Positions 31,601 through 41,612 of a stretch of 64,000 nt of DNA are shown piece by piece. The notes beneath the pieces are model-generated. The model was not told the origin of the DNA. It did not search any database and was given only the letters and a program-made list of their open reading frames with translations. The stretch's first letter is position 1. Each line of letters opens with the position of its first letter. Source of the DNA: Trypanosoma brucei gambiense DAL972 (Eukaryota > Euglenozoa > Kinetoplastea > Trypanosomatida > Trypanosomatidae); contig NC_026741.1 in the NCBI RefSeq assembly GCF_000210295.1, positions 1,860,001-1,924,000 on the forward strand, read 5' to 3'. A program made the position numbers and the translations under genes.

Positions 31601-31635
31601 GCGTAGACTACTGCATGAGCGACACTGAGCGTTGA
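28612..31635 (+). CDS. Large helical-repeat protein, probably mitochondrial (PPR-like)
   Basis: The 1007-residue product starts MLLCRPARCFTSPPEKSQGD, rich in Arg and Ser with few acids at first, consistent with a mitochondrial presequence. The rest is alpha-helical with recurring helix-pair patterns, for example RWMRHVALTSLLSIGRWKES, then LQFYRHMLYQREMPSYICTG and LIQRLGEVGRWEPVCNIFSI. These have the W/G-W-x-x-A/S-L spacing of kinetoplastid pentatricopeptide-type proteins. Trypanosomes have many divergent PPR proteins in mitochondrial RNA processing and mitoribosomes. The repeats here are degenerate and I cannot count them reliably. No membrane segment is seen in the chain starting at 28612; the hydrophobic region of the longer open frame lies upstream of the splice acceptor. 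It is the first gene of the right-hand plus-strand unit. Confidence 0.62.
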   Translation: MLLCRPARCFTSPPEKSQGDRDVATTAFPGPYPKVKRSHANRHHGTARCGGTSALDAAELSRLCLTLPVLNAEEHHAARKEMKRVPLVPGRKGYSSDAEEKAITYLLNHCRFPTEDWWTSLSLLARWRELPQQKLLKESPLGTSALFPRHMSMAASSQLMRCLSYTKHAWVDVLTLYETTTRNSAVLGEVHDVKEDDKGKSCCSDVSHQALRWMRHVALTSLLSIGRWKESLQFYRHMLYQREMPSYICTGHLIQRLGEVGRWEPVCNIFSISLKILKDARERAPAKKYPEVVTYSSQQMMSRGTTSKRRSEWGTMFSMALDVVCRLCHQPYVAKLMFDQAYSMNGSGVLFQWDGNFLSAVQALHSERERADMLCRARAAGQLDSFKLVRGLNHHQKWLDAIAIFAEAVETGQLTKREVGQCRLNILHASNVTNIQGIVSRIQEICKRSADSLLLNDAEVECVFSKHYNFKTFSNASVPMRVYTVVPHWLFCLRLLSYNYPRYLLEDDKVPRTGQKRLPNARMMSLLLRHSMPWTVAIRLLTIALRLGEHSNTKAMEATSDSLSAALMVNHVAEILYAQGQRARAISLLDSVSHRQSLSLSAKMLECIPLTMLTAGGKTKGGTGLKVDNKVIYHYIQTTTNWMRALSVIEAVVYQRSSSTNPLASLPASVHCSVLQMLQRCSLRNAWLLSFFYFKYSMSAVRLLDKKQGTVLCHDQPHLLQKEDLRNTVYSVMYETLLNILKALIDESDKCKENACFELVSAVMTFCGGRVPAHMLLPNQMDRLLPRAAGAFNTVHNVELRVRIGLKLVQSVIELLSKEVKKQRGNCRDSDVLSLAVMFHGLQKLLCRGTEHHRRIRYTDELLQLGSPQPTPHMGGRGTIMQGKPTTCGVEDSVLWRSSLELLALQCEWCGTCTMAPGTLKLVYRTCAYSGGQWGAALLATQYILMEQQRDTAMKGPVGPDNCSLYCSLFGWEKALGFWSLHFPHRALSEVLPYPKGVDYCMSDTER

Positions 31636-34600
31636 TGTGCACGAAAAGGATGCCTTGTGCACATTCTTTATGTTGCTCGGGTATTGTGGGAAAAGTATGT
31701 GTGCACAATGTCGGTAGTGTTGTTGTTGTTGTTTGTAGCGCTCCTACCTCAGTCATGCTCCATGCGCCAGGTTGTGACTTGCTGCCCACATTAAGTCAGC
31801 TTTCCGTTCTGCGTTAGCTTCGGGCAAGGATGGCGTTAATAGTGTGGACTCATCAAACGGCAGCGGCATATCTTCTACAGCAATACTGGAACACCCATTT
31901 TCCCTCGGCTTTTTCCTGTTGGAGTGACTTGGGTGGCTCTCTGATTGATCTAACCGATTTCATTCCCCTCAACGATATGAAAACCCAGTGCGATGCAGAA
32001 CCGTGGCTCGAGGTGTGGAGAGTCAATAACTGCTATGGCCGTTCATCTATCATTACCTCTCATACTTTCCCCTTGTTACCTTCGCTCGCCCGCTATCATT
32101 AACGATGGTAGGGTACTTCGTGGTTGATAGTGACAAGTCGAAGCGCTTGCAATAAGTTGAACATCGTGCCTAACAACGAAAGTGGAAGAATTGGCAAGAG
32201 TGTGTACAAATTTAATCAATTCAATATTGTCGGTCTACTGTCAGCTTTGTGGCCAATTGATTGTGTTTTCCTCTCGACGCTAAGCTTCTCTTCTTCACTT
32301 CAACCTCCTTTCATCGTTGCCATCAGAGTTAAAATCAAAGCAGGATCACAGCAAGCACCATCATCTTCTTCTTCAGCTCTGCCTTTTCGTCCTACAGCTC
32401 CCCTACATGGTCAGGGGGCGGGATGTGTAAATTAGCAGTGAAACTCAATGTGCACGAGCGAGCACGCCAAGCGGTGCTTTGTCTGGGTGCCTGTGTTTAT
32501 GATTGCTTTTTGGAAAGCAAGGGGTGTTGGTCCAGAAGGTTGGCACATTTTACCCTGGTGGACGCCGCAGGCAAGTCGCCCACCGACAAAACCTTCGGCA
32601 GCGTAAAATGAACGTGTAGACATCATTCATATAAACCCTCGTTTCTGGTTGTGTGGGTTCTTTGAGAAGTGTTTGACAATGGCAAAACCAGAAAGTGTCA
32701 AACGATGAAAAGGACTTAGTTGTATGCCCGGAAAAGTCGTGTCATTTACGTTGGAGGATGGGCAAACACGGAATGGCTCAAATTACTGACCAATGGACTT
32801 CAACAGGATTGCCCGTGTGCGCGTACCGCGCGGGGTGCCCTCCGGAAAAGGTAGCATAAAGGAGATGCTCAGGTATTAGCCATTATGAGTTGAGCCCCTT
32901 GCACAATTCCAAATGCGTCATCGCGCAGCCAGAGTCCAGTGGTTTCGGGGGCCTGACTCCGTGGGGAATCTAAATTTCACCACAGAACGGCACCTGGCGA
33001 TGCCAGCAACCTGGCTGTGACGTCGGGGGCCACTACCCCGTATTGTTGTGGAAAGGGAGAACCCCACAGGGCTCCTTAAATGAAAAACTCCGACGCGCCA
33101 CAAATACAGCCTCAGGCAGTGCAAAAACTGACTGTGCCGCGCAGAAACGCCGTTTCCTTGCCGTCGGTCTCTGCACGCGTGCCAGCGCGCCATCAGCAGA
33201 ATGTGTCACTCCGTATCGCTGTGGGAAGAAAGCACAAGTAGTCGTTTCCGACTACCAACGGGTCAGGGAAAGTGTTGAAGCATAGGGCGGCGTTTTGGGA
33301 GCCTCTACCGCATTACGCATCAGCGTTTTTTGTTCGGAGGTGGAAGAACATCTCTTGGTAGTGCACACGTGTAGCTTTGTTGCTCATCGTTTCGTCCACC
33401 ATTTAGCGGGATGTTGAATGGCATGGCGGAGCCCATTATTGGCGCTATTTGAGACTGAACTGTCGGGTGGCTTTTCGTTTGAGGGGCTCGACAAGTCGTC
33501 CTTTTACATAGAGCAGGACGGTGCCGGCCATATAATCATCATGTGACTGTAATCTCTGGAAGGTGCAGCGAGCCACAGCGCACAAACTGAGTGCGGAGGA
33601 GCGGTAGTCTCAGTCAGAGCCATTTGAACGTCCACAGCTGCACATTAGCGCCGACTTGGCGGTGAATACGCACAATCATGGTATGGATGTAGTGATGATC
33701 CCGGGGAGATGACTGGTTGCATTTGGAGGCGTAACCACTGCTGTTTGTACCGTATCACACCACCTGTGAGAAGACGATGGGGAAAAAGACTTGGAAGTCA
33801 GAGTTTATCCAATCATTTTGTGTCGGGGTCAGAAGAGTCGAAAGCAAACGCGTTGACGCATGTGCGGCAGGAGCGGAATCGGTGGCCGTTCCAGCTGCTT
33901 CTACAAGTGTAGCTACAGAGTTTTTGATCCGCCTCATTACTTTACTGCAGTAGAACTGGGTGACGAGAAAGGGTTCGTATTCGCTGCTATAGCGGCCGCC
34001 ACGGTTGATTAAGCTGCATTTTGTCTTAGTGCTCATCCCGTGGAAAAAGGGGGCTCAAGGCAGGGGTAGGACTACTACTGGTGTATGGATTAGGAAAGAA
34101 AGTGCTGCAGGGGTAAAATAGTGGGATACATGGCTCAATGCTGAGCGCCATGCGGGAACGTGCAAACCTTTCGATGCCGCGATTCCAGGTAAGAGGAAAG
34201 GAGTTGCGATCTTGATCTCTTGGCACGGCTGGTTTTCTTCGGACCCTCATCTATTTATGCGAGTTTCAGTTATTCTCAGTGTTGGCACTGTGTTGGTGTG
34301 TTCAGCGCGAAGGCCCTTTACACGTGGAAATGCCTGCGGCACCGGGGGTCCATAACCACTGCCATCACACCACGTGGTTAGTTATATCCTTATCTCCTTC
34401 CTGTTCATTTCGTTTTGCACTGAGTTCCTGTGATGTTATTACCCTTCCTCTACTGCTTTTTTACCTCTCATTTCCCACCACTTCTTAACTCTTCATGGTG
34501 TGTTTGCGGATGCCTATCGATGATCAGTGATATTTGCGTTAGGTGAAGAACGGCGTGAGGGGAAGAGAAGTACTTAGTAACACGGTATCTTTCGCGGTCC

Positions 34601-34759
34601 CTGGACAATATCTGAAAGTGAGCCGGTACCACTTCTGCCTCCTCCGCTCCACCTTCATCCTAGTGGATTTTTAAATTGGTGTGACCAACACACATTGTTA
34701 TATAAACGGAGTCACAGAACTGCGTTCCAACCGCCGCTACTGCCAGCACATAAACGGCT
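31636..34759. other. Intergenic region, 3.1 kb, no supported gene
   Basis: Several ATG frames of 60-90 codons occur (for example 31830-32102) but have skewed composition and no resemblance to known families. A dense C/T tract at 34631-34660 with AG at 34662-34663 is the splice acceptor for the next gene. The interval probably holds a long 3' UTR; a non-coding RNA or a degenerate gene is possible but not visible. Confidence 0.4.
34631..34663 (+). promoter_or_regulatory. Predicted spliced-leader acceptor for the 337-aa protein
   Basis: ACTTCTGCCTCCTCCGCTCC and ACCTTCATCCTAG form a compact pyrimidine tract with AG at 34662-34663, about 96 nt before the ATG. Confidence 0.6.
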
Positions 34760-35773
34760 ATGGGTTCCGGGGTAGGAAGACTCGGAGAGAAAAGCCACGG
34801 CCATGAGGGGGGAGTCTTCAGAGGAGAGAACGGTAGTAAAACTGACAACACTATCGCAGCCGCTGGAAACAGCGTTGGTGAAAATGGCCCGCGTCTGCTA
34901 GATGGGCTGCCCGCAGTATCGACGGCGAGAGGAAGCAAAATAGCTGAGGACGATGTGGACGCCGACGATGAGGAAAGTGACTGTGATGCAAACCAGGATG
35001 ATAACAGTCGTACGCAAAGGAAGAAGTTGGCACTCATCGTTAACAATGGCGATTGCGCCACTGCCCCAGAAAGTAGCCAGCAATTCAATGCAGTCCCTTG
35101 CACTGACCACCTTCCACAATCTACGCATCCTGCTGGGGGTGAAGAGATGATGAGAGTGCAGCGAACCTCAAACTCCGTACCCGATCCCGCAGAAGCAGTG
35201 GGTACAGAAACTATCGGTGATAGGGAGCGGACGCGTGACAGTGCTGACTGTCAACTCAGACTAAGTGCCTCACGCCGCAGGATCACACACGGCAGGGACG
35301 ATAAATCCAACAGCACAAAGACAGCGCCGTCCTCGGAGTTCATCCTGGAAATGGATAAAACAGCGAACGGCTTATCAGACTACCCGAGCGACGGACCTGC
35401 GCGCTCTAGCACCCAAGTCTCCCTGAGAGAACGAGGGCTGAAAGACATGACGTCGGTGCACAACCCGCAAGCTACACCCACAAGCATCCTGCGGAAAAAC
35501 AGCTGTGAGACGCGTGAGCTATCCCACAACCTGCAGTCGAACGCAAGCGACACAAACACCATCGACGGATCAGATATCCCCTCGCGAAGCCCCCGAATGG
35601 GGCCGTCTCTCCCCGTGTCAACGAACATAAACGATGTTGATATGCTTAGTAGTCACGAGGAGATGGAAGATGACCTACAGCGCATCTCTGCGTTGATCAG
35701 ACGTATGCACCAGCAGGGGAATGACCCCCTACCGGGGGAAGCAGGGGGTGCCTCTGTGGGTTACTACCCGTAA
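34760..35773 (+). CDS. Disordered protein of unknown function, 337 aa
   Basis: The product is hydrophilic throughout, rich in Ser, Asp, Asn, Thr and Gly, with no membrane segment and no recognisable domain. There is an acidic patch (AEDDVDADDEESDCDANQDD) followed by a basic-hydrophobic patch (TQRKKLALIVNNGD). Towards the end a short helix (HEEMEDDLQRISALIRRMHQ) is the only part likely to fold. Many Ser-Pro and Arg-x-x-Ser motifs suggest phosphorylation. The second residue is Gly, but Gly at position 6 makes N-myristoylation unlikely. The gene is supported by a strong splice acceptor and continuous coding-like composition. A regulatory or scaffold role would be guesswork. Confidence 0.65.
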   Translation: MGSGVGRLGEKSHGHEGGVFRGENGSKTDNTIAAAGNSVGENGPRLLDGLPAVSTARGSKIAEDDVDADDEESDCDANQDDNSRTQRKKLALIVNNGDCATAPESSQQFNAVPCTDHLPQSTHPAGGEEMMRVQRTSNSVPDPAEAVGTETIGDRERTRDSADCQLRLSASRRRITHGRDDKSNSTKTAPSSEFILEMDKTANGLSDYPSDGPARSSTQVSLRERGLKDMTSVHNPQATPTSILRKNSCETRELSHNLQSNASDTNTIDGSDIPSRSPRMGPSLPVSTNINDVDMLSSHEEMEDDLQRISALIRRMHQQGNDPLPGEAGGASVGYYP

Positions 35774-36651
35774 TATCTACTTACTTTTTTAAGGTGTTCC
35801 TGTTTTGTTTTTTACCCTCTGGTTTAGTTGTATTGACTTGTTATGTTTTGCCGCACCATGCCCCCCCCCATCATCAATTTCATCTTTCCGCAGTGGTACA
35901 TCTGCCTTAGTTGTTCTACCGTGTTGTGGGGGATGCACGTTGCCCCACGCGGCTAAATAGTATGTTTCCCCTTCTTTCTCCCCCCCCCCTTTCATATCCG
36001 CTCGTATTTTCTTGTTTTTTTTTTTGTGATTGCTCCCTTACAAGTAAATAAGCGAACGAATTTGTTCATTTAACTGTCGATGAGAGCATTATTTCAGATG
36101 TCTAATTTTTGTTTTCTTTTCAACTTTGCCCGTTCGTTTGCCTTGTGCTGGCATGCAGTGCACGCTGCACACGTGTGACCCATCGGTTGAGCCGCAAGAG
36201 AGGACCACCGTGAGGATATGTGTATGTATATATACATACACATGCACAATCTTTGTGGCCTATGCATTTATGAAAATTTAACACTCTTGAGTACCACGAA
36301 GAGCACAAAAACTGGACGATTACACCCCCTCCTAACACTTGCTCCCGCCCCCCTGCAAACGCAAAACCCCCCCTTCTTCTGTCCCTTTCATCTTGTCTCC
36401 CACCTTCTGCGGCACGACCCAAAACTTAGAGTCAAACTTTGGCAAAAAGTACACAAGGTAAGGAGGAAGGAAATAGGGGTTGCTTTCTTTAAAAAAGAGA
36501 GAGAAAATAAAGGGGGGCTGACAAACAGCACTCCCTCCTCAAAGTCTCCAAATCTAACTTGGACGGCAGCAGTGAGGGCGGTGCTATACGTAGAGCTGGT
36601 TGGCAAATCGAATCAGCAAGCGGCACGCAACCTTTGGTACGAATCATTACC
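35774..36651. other. Intergenic region before the DLD-like gene
   Basis: Pyrimidine-rich with C runs at 35861-35869 and near 35982-35990. The last strong tract, 36325-36410, ends in AG at 36428-36429 and is the likely acceptor for the gene at 36652. A TTG-initiated extension at 36559 is not favoured. Confidence 0.45.
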
Positions 36652-38292
36652 ATGTTACGGCACACACGTTTCTCCTTCACGCACCAGCGACCACACCTCG
36701 TACATTGGCAGTCGCTCGGCAAAACACATTTCGACGTATGTGTCATCGGCGCCGGTCCCGCTGGCATTGCAGCAGCCCTACGAGCTGTGGACTACAACAA
36801 ACGGGTCTGTCTTGTAGAAGCAAAGCGTATTGGCGGTTGCGATCTGTGGAATGGCACACTTCAGTCGAAAACGTTGTGGGAAATGTCAAATTTTTTGGGG
36901 CGCGCGAGGGGAAGTTCCGCCGAACGGGTGTATGGAACTACCATTTCAAATTTTATGGAGCTCGACGATGAACGCATGCTGCAGACACTGCAAGAGGTGA
37001 GCGAGACGCGGGAAAAGCAGGTACTATCTGCCCTCAGCGCCTCTAACGTGGCGTTACTCTACGGTCGCGCCGCTTTTGCTAGCCCTCATGAGTTAGAGGT
37101 CAGTAGCCGCGAGGCAAAGGAGTACCGAACGGTGACGGCTGATTATTTCATCATCGCCACAGGTTCTGCCCCTGTCACGCAGCCACATGTGCCCGTGGAC
37201 CACAAGAACGTGGTGACTTCCGATGACCTTATGACGTTACCGCTGCCAAAAAGCATGGTAGTGGTGGGTGGCGGCGCGCTTGGCAGTGAATTCGCGACGA
37301 CATACGGCAGGCTTGGTAAGACCAAGGTGTTTCTACTAGACAAGAAGGAGCGCATAATGCCGAAGGAAGATGATGATGTGGCAGCAACGATACAGAAGGG
37401 AATGGAAAAGCATGGCGTAGAGGTGCACCAAGATTGCTTGCTGTACAGCTTACAATCACTGACCAAAAGTGAGAGTGATGGCCAGGAGACACCAAATGAC
37501 GGCACCTCGGGGAATGGAGTTCGCTATACCATCATGCACCGCAAGACACATGAACTTCAGACGTACGAAGTGGAGCGGGCCCTTATCGTGACTGGGCGCC
37601 GACCGAATTACTTCGGACTGGGCCTACGTAATACTAACTGCGAAGTGCGCGACGGGGTACTTGTGCTAGACGAGTTTGGCAGGTGTGTAAACCAAAAACA
37701 CATTTACGCCGTGGGAGACGCAACAGGTCGTGACAGGTCAGTTAGTATGGGCGAAGCGAAGGGGCGGTTGGCAGTAGATCATATATACAGTCCACACATA
37801 ACGGAGCCGCTTCACCCCGACCATTCCAGAATTGTATTCCTAGACACTGCCGTAGCTTCCGTGGGAAAAAACGAAAAGCAGTGCAGAGAAAAAAATGTAT
37901 CGTATGTAGTGGCCAAGTATGGGTTTGAACTCTGCAGTCGCAACGTGGCTGCGAGCAACACCGAAGGGTTTGTAAAAATACTCGCGAGTAATGACAGTAA
38001 AAAGACGCTTCTCGGCGTTCACGTGGTGGGATGGAGCGGAAGTACTATCGTAGAGTTCGCTACCGCGGCGATTCAACGTAAACAGTCGGCATACGAGCTG
38101 AGTGAAATGCTCACAGCGTACCCATCCGTTTCACAAGCATTTCTAGAGTGCTTGCGCGTCATATTGGGCACATCCATGTTAAAACCCGGTACATTCCCCG
38201 GTCTCGTCTGCAATACATGGACTCCGTCTGACTGTGAGCGAGGTCGGGGCTATTGTTCGCTGGGAAATGCTCAAGGCGGTGGCAAGCAATAG
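36652..38292 (+). CDS. Dihydrolipoamide-dehydrogenase-like flavoprotein lacking the redox disulfide
   Basis: The 546-residue protein has the class I pyridine nucleotide-disulfide oxidoreductase fold. It shows an N-terminal FAD motif (CVIGAGPAGIAAA, about 30-42), a central NAD(P) motif (MVVVGGGALGSEFA, about 202-215), the second FAD motif (YAVGDATG, about 351-358) and the C-terminal dimerisation domain. In genuine lipoamide dehydrogenases the first FAD domain carries GGTCLNVGCIPSK with the redox cysteine pair. Here the aligned stretch is GGCDLWNGTLQSK (61-73), which lacks that pair. The C-terminal His-Glu catalytic motif (HxHPTxxE) is replaced by TAYPSVSQAF. Electron transfer to lipoamide therefore looks impossible, while FAD and NAD binding seem kept. 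The N-terminus (MLRHTRFSFTHQRPHLVHWQ) resembles a mitochondrial presequence. Orthologues in trypanosomes tend to be named acetoin dehydrogenase E3 component; the missing cysteines argue against that function. Confidence 0.85.
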   Translation: MLRHTRFSFTHQRPHLVHWQSLGKTHFDVCVIGAGPAGIAAALRAVDYNKRVCLVEAKRIGGCDLWNGTLQSKTLWEMSNFLGRARGSSAERVYGTTISNFMELDDERMLQTLQEVSETREKQVLSALSASNVALLYGRAAFASPHELEVSSREAKEYRTVTADYFIIATGSAPVTQPHVPVDHKNVVTSDDLMTLPLPKSMVVVGGGALGSEFATTYGRLGKTKVFLLDKKERIMPKEDDDVAATIQKGMEKHGVEVHQDCLLYSLQSLTKSESDGQETPNDGTSGNGVRYTIMHRKTHELQTYEVERALIVTGRRPNYFGLGLRNTNCEVRDGVLVLDEFGRCVNQKHIYAVGDATGRDRSVSMGEAKGRLAVDHIYSPHITEPLHPDHSRIVFLDTAVASVGKNEKQCREKNVSYVVAKYGFELCSRNVAASNTEGFVKILASNDSKKTLLGVHVVGWSGSTIVEFATAAIQRKQSAYELSEMLTAYPSVSQAFLECLRVILGTSMLKPGTFPGLVCNTWTPSDCERGRGYCSLGNAQGGGKQ

Positions 38293-39568
38293 GTGGCAAA
38301 GCAGCCGGTGGTGAGGCAAAGCTGAAAAGCAACCGAGGATATCGAGCGACTCTAAATGTTTGTGGAAGCACACAAGCCTACGGCCCCGTAAAGGGCCCAA
38401 ATTGCGGATGGCGTGACTGCTGGATGTTCAGTTACAGCTCTTCCACCGTCATGTGTATACGTTTTAGGGATATGTGAGAGTACTGTTTTGCGCTGGTCAA
38501 AAGCAGATCGCATGAGGGCATAAGATCCAGGACAGCGTATTATTACTTCCCTTCCCTCACCCTCATCCATTTTCTTCTTTTTTTACCACCCCTCTTATCA
38601 GTGAGTTCATAATCAATCGTCTCCTTCCTTCGAAGGTGAGAGACCTATCGACTCCCTACCTTACCTGTCTTTCGCCTCTCTGCTTTGTTTCATACCGTGC
38701 AGTGTTCTGTATACCGTTATGGCCATGGCTGGAATGCGCGGGGAGGGCGAAATCCTCCGCGCGATAAGCAGTCATTACCAACGGCAACGGGAAAGAAAGC
38801 ACGTCATCGTGATATAACTTTGAAACGTCTGCGTGCGGACGTTGCAACGGTCCAAATGTGTGTGTGGGTGGGGGGGAGGGACTACCCCGATGTTTGAGTA
38901 CTCACTATGGCGAGGGCCTCATGCATGATGTTTTATCGGACACACATACACACAAATGAATGTCGTATCTTAACCAACGTGTAGGCAGGCGCGCTGTCCT
39001 TTAGCCGTTGGAACTACTTTGATTGCTGTAGCTTGACTGAATTTTTTTTTTTTCGTTCGGCCGATCCACTTTCTCTCAAACCTTGTCCCTCATTATTAGT
39101 GCTTCGACATTGCTTCTAGTGTTTCTGTCGGAGTGCTTCGGTGTATTCCCGCGGGTGCTGCAGTCGAGGCGGTCCCACAAGGCAAAACCGCGACGAAGGA
39201 GGGAACGTTAGGAAAGGAGCAGAAACTGAAGAAGAAGCCCAAGGAGCTGAAAAAATAAGAAAGGTTTAACAACAGGTAACAGGGGTTGAAGTGGAGTTAG
39301 AGAAGGGAAGATTAGAAAGTCGGAGGGGAGAAGCGGGGGGAGGAATTACAGAACTGCAGAAAGGGATACGGGCCAATCCACTTAGCCGCCCGTCCCTCGT
39401 GGCCGTGTTGACCCGTTGGACAAACGGTTGCTTTGTACGGCTATCGGCCACGACGGGACGTCATCTAGTGATCAGTTGGACAAATCAAATATCACAGGTT
39501 GCGAGTTAACACATACAGCAGAAGTTCTAGTGAGCGACTCACGTAGTGGCTAAGCAACTGAAGTTTCA
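38293..39568. other. Intergenic region before the PP1-type gene
   Basis: No supported gene. A T run at 39043-39053 followed by C/T-rich sequence and AG at 39098-39099 is the likely acceptor for the phosphatase, giving a leader of about 470 nt. Confidence 0.4.
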
Positions 39569-40609
39569 ATGAATTGTCGTGAGATCATAAGGAAGCTTCT
39601 GCTCAACCCAGCGCACAACAATGCCGCCACAAGAACTGCCCAAGGAGATAATGGAGACAGTAACCAGCGGGCGTACACTCGCATCTCACGCCTTGCCGCG
39701 TTCCAGAGCGCCCAGACACAAGAAAGCACTCCTAAAACCAATGGAACCGGACGGGCAACGACAGAGGGGTTAACGGAGGCTGAGGTGCGGTGGTTAGTGA
39801 TGGAGTCCCGGGCGCTGTTCATGTCGCAGCCGATGCTAGTAGAAATTGCCGCCCCCGTGAGAATTTGCGGGGATGTGCACGGACAGTACACCGACCTCCT
39901 GCGACTCTTCGACTTGGGAGGCTTCCCTCCAGATGCAAATTACATTTTTCTCGGGGACTACGTAGACCGTGGTGACCAGTCATTGGAAACAATCTGTCTC
40001 TTGCTCGCATATAAGTTGAGCTTCCCTGAGACCTTCTTCCTCCTACGTGGCAACCACGAGTGTAGTAGCATCAACCGTATATACGGTTTCTTCGATGAGT
40101 GCAAGAGGCGGTATAGTGTCCGCTTGTGGAAACAGTTCACCGATACTTTCAACTGCATGCCAGTGGCTGGATTGGTTGAAGGACGTATCCTCTGTATGCA
40201 TGGTGGGCTCAGTCCCGAACTCACTGATCTCGATCAGATACGTCGCATTCTCCGCCCCACGGACGTGCCCGATAGTGGACTGATATGCGATTTGTTATGG
40301 TCTGATCCCAGCACGAATATGGAGAGTAACTGGAGTGAGAATGACCGCGGCGTGTCGTGGACCTTTAGTGAGAGTGTCGTGAAGTCTTTCAATAAGAAGT
40401 TTGACCTCGACCTTATTTGCCGTGCGCACCAGGTGGTGGACGCGGGTTATGAATTCTTCGCAGCACGGCAGCTTGTGACAGTTTTCTCTGCGCCGAACTA
40501 CTGCGATGAGTTTGACAACGCCGGTGCATTTATGTGTGTGGATGAAAATCTGATGTGTAGCTTTGTACAGATTGAACCAACACGTACGCTGCTGAGGTAC
40601 TTCTTTTAG
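39569..40609 (+). CDS. PP1-type serine/threonine protein phosphatase catalytic subunit
   Basis: The 346-residue enzyme contains all PPP-family metal and catalytic motifs: GDVHGQ (101-106), GDYVDRG (129-135), RGNHE (160-164), the HGG histidine (211) and [14 protein letters not shown] near the end. [14 protein letters not shown] and [10 protein letters not shown] mark it as the PP1 subfamily. Two differences from animal PP1 stand out. About 40-45 extra residues (roughly 20-65) separate helix [11 protein letters not shown] from [20 protein letters not shown]. The chain also stops soon after the last strand ([10 protein letters not shown]), without the C-terminal TPPR tail that Cdk phosphorylates. 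T. brucei has several PP1 paralogues, and these differences probably distinguish this one. Substrates and partners cannot be read from the sequence. Confidence 0.93.
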   Translation: MNCREIIRKLLLNPAHNNAATRTAQGDNGDSNQRAYTRISRLAAFQSAQTQESTPKTNGTGRATTEGLTEAEVRWLVMESRALFMSQPMLVEIAAPVRICGDVHGQYTDLLRLFDLGGFPPDANYIFLGDYVDRGDQSLETICLLLAYKLSFPETFFLLRGNHECSSINRIYGFFDECKRRYSVRLWKQFTDTFNCMPVAGLVEGRILCMHGGLSPELTDLDQIRRILRPTDVPDSGLICDLLWSDPSTNMESNWSENDRGVSWTFSESVVKSFNKKFDLDLICRAHQVVDAGYEFFAARQLVTVFSAPNYCDEFDNAGAFMCVDENLMCSFVQIEPTRTLLRYFF

Positions 40610-41612
40610 CGTTATGGAAGGTACTCATGCGGTTGTTGGGAGACCCTTGGATTCAGGGAGTGGATCGTGGGGCATGTGTCAGTGCGCATGCCTGGAGGGT
40701 ACAAAGGAACGAGGAATAAATCGAAGATGAGGTGTCGCGCACGGACAATGCCTCTCTCCCCTCCACGTGCACCCGCCTACCCTTTTTCCTTCGTTACGGC
40801 GCTGCTTGTGTCTGCTCTACTTCCGCGTGTACATGGGGATCCCTTGCGGCTCAACGCAGCACGGCCCCGCGCGCAGATGAAATCCAAAGGAGTGGCTAGC
40901 GCGAGATTGGAAGGGGGACTCAAAGGGAAGGGAGGGGGAATTTGCACAGTATAACGTATGTTAAACTTTTATACACACACCGAAGTGACAGAGTACAATT
41001 ACATAATGTGCATGAAACGGAGTAAAAGAGGCGCCAGATAACGGCTGATAGTGGAGTGTAACCAACACATCCTCTTCACACCTCTATAGATGGGCTTCCC
41101 CCGACGATAAGGAGTGGCTCGGAGGGAGTCGAAGGGCGGACTTTGGGCCAGGTGTTGGACAGAAAAAGTGAAACACTGCTTTCCCGCCACTGTTTTTCTC
41201 TGCTGCGCCTTTATGTACTACCTCTTCCTCACTGATCCTAACTCACAACGGCAACTTTGCATCTTATCGCATGGCTGTGCGCTGATAAACCTTCGAGGAT
41301 GATCCGACTTGTGAGTTCCTTCGGGTTTCTGTCAGGATATACATCCGGTTAACTATCTGTTTATTGCTTTAATTTTATCCCCATCCTCCTGGTCATTGCT
41401 TTTTCGCACCCTCCAGTAGAAGCAAGTCCTCCCCTTGCATAGGTTAAACCACATACGCGAAGTGTGGAGAGCGTAGGAACCAAAAAGTGTTGAAAGGGTA
41501 AGTAAAATAAACGTTAAAACGCAAGGGGGAATCGAGCACATAACTTCCATTTTCTTTTGCTTTGATAGGAAGCGCTGAGAGATTACCGGAGAGGGCAAAA
41601 AGTAGTGCAAAC
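40610..41612. other. Intergenic region between PP1 and RPB1
   Basis: No supported gene. The tract CTTCCATTTTCTTTTGCTTT at 41544-41563 with AG at 41567-41568 sits 45 nt before the RPB1 start and is its probable splice acceptor. Confidence 0.5.
41544..41568 (+). promoter_or_regulatory. Predicted spliced-leader acceptor for RPB1
   Basis: Pyrimidine tract immediately followed by GATAG; AG at 41567-41568. The next ATG, 41613, starts the conserved RPB1 N-terminus. Confidence 0.6.

Noticed and set aside
31830..32102. 90-codon ATG frame after the helical-repeat gene
   Set aside because: No family resemblance or supporting splice context; most likely 3' UTR.
36559..36651. N-terminal extension of the DLD-like protein
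   Set aside because: Begins at TTG; the first ATG gives an Arg-rich presequence and follows a splice acceptor.
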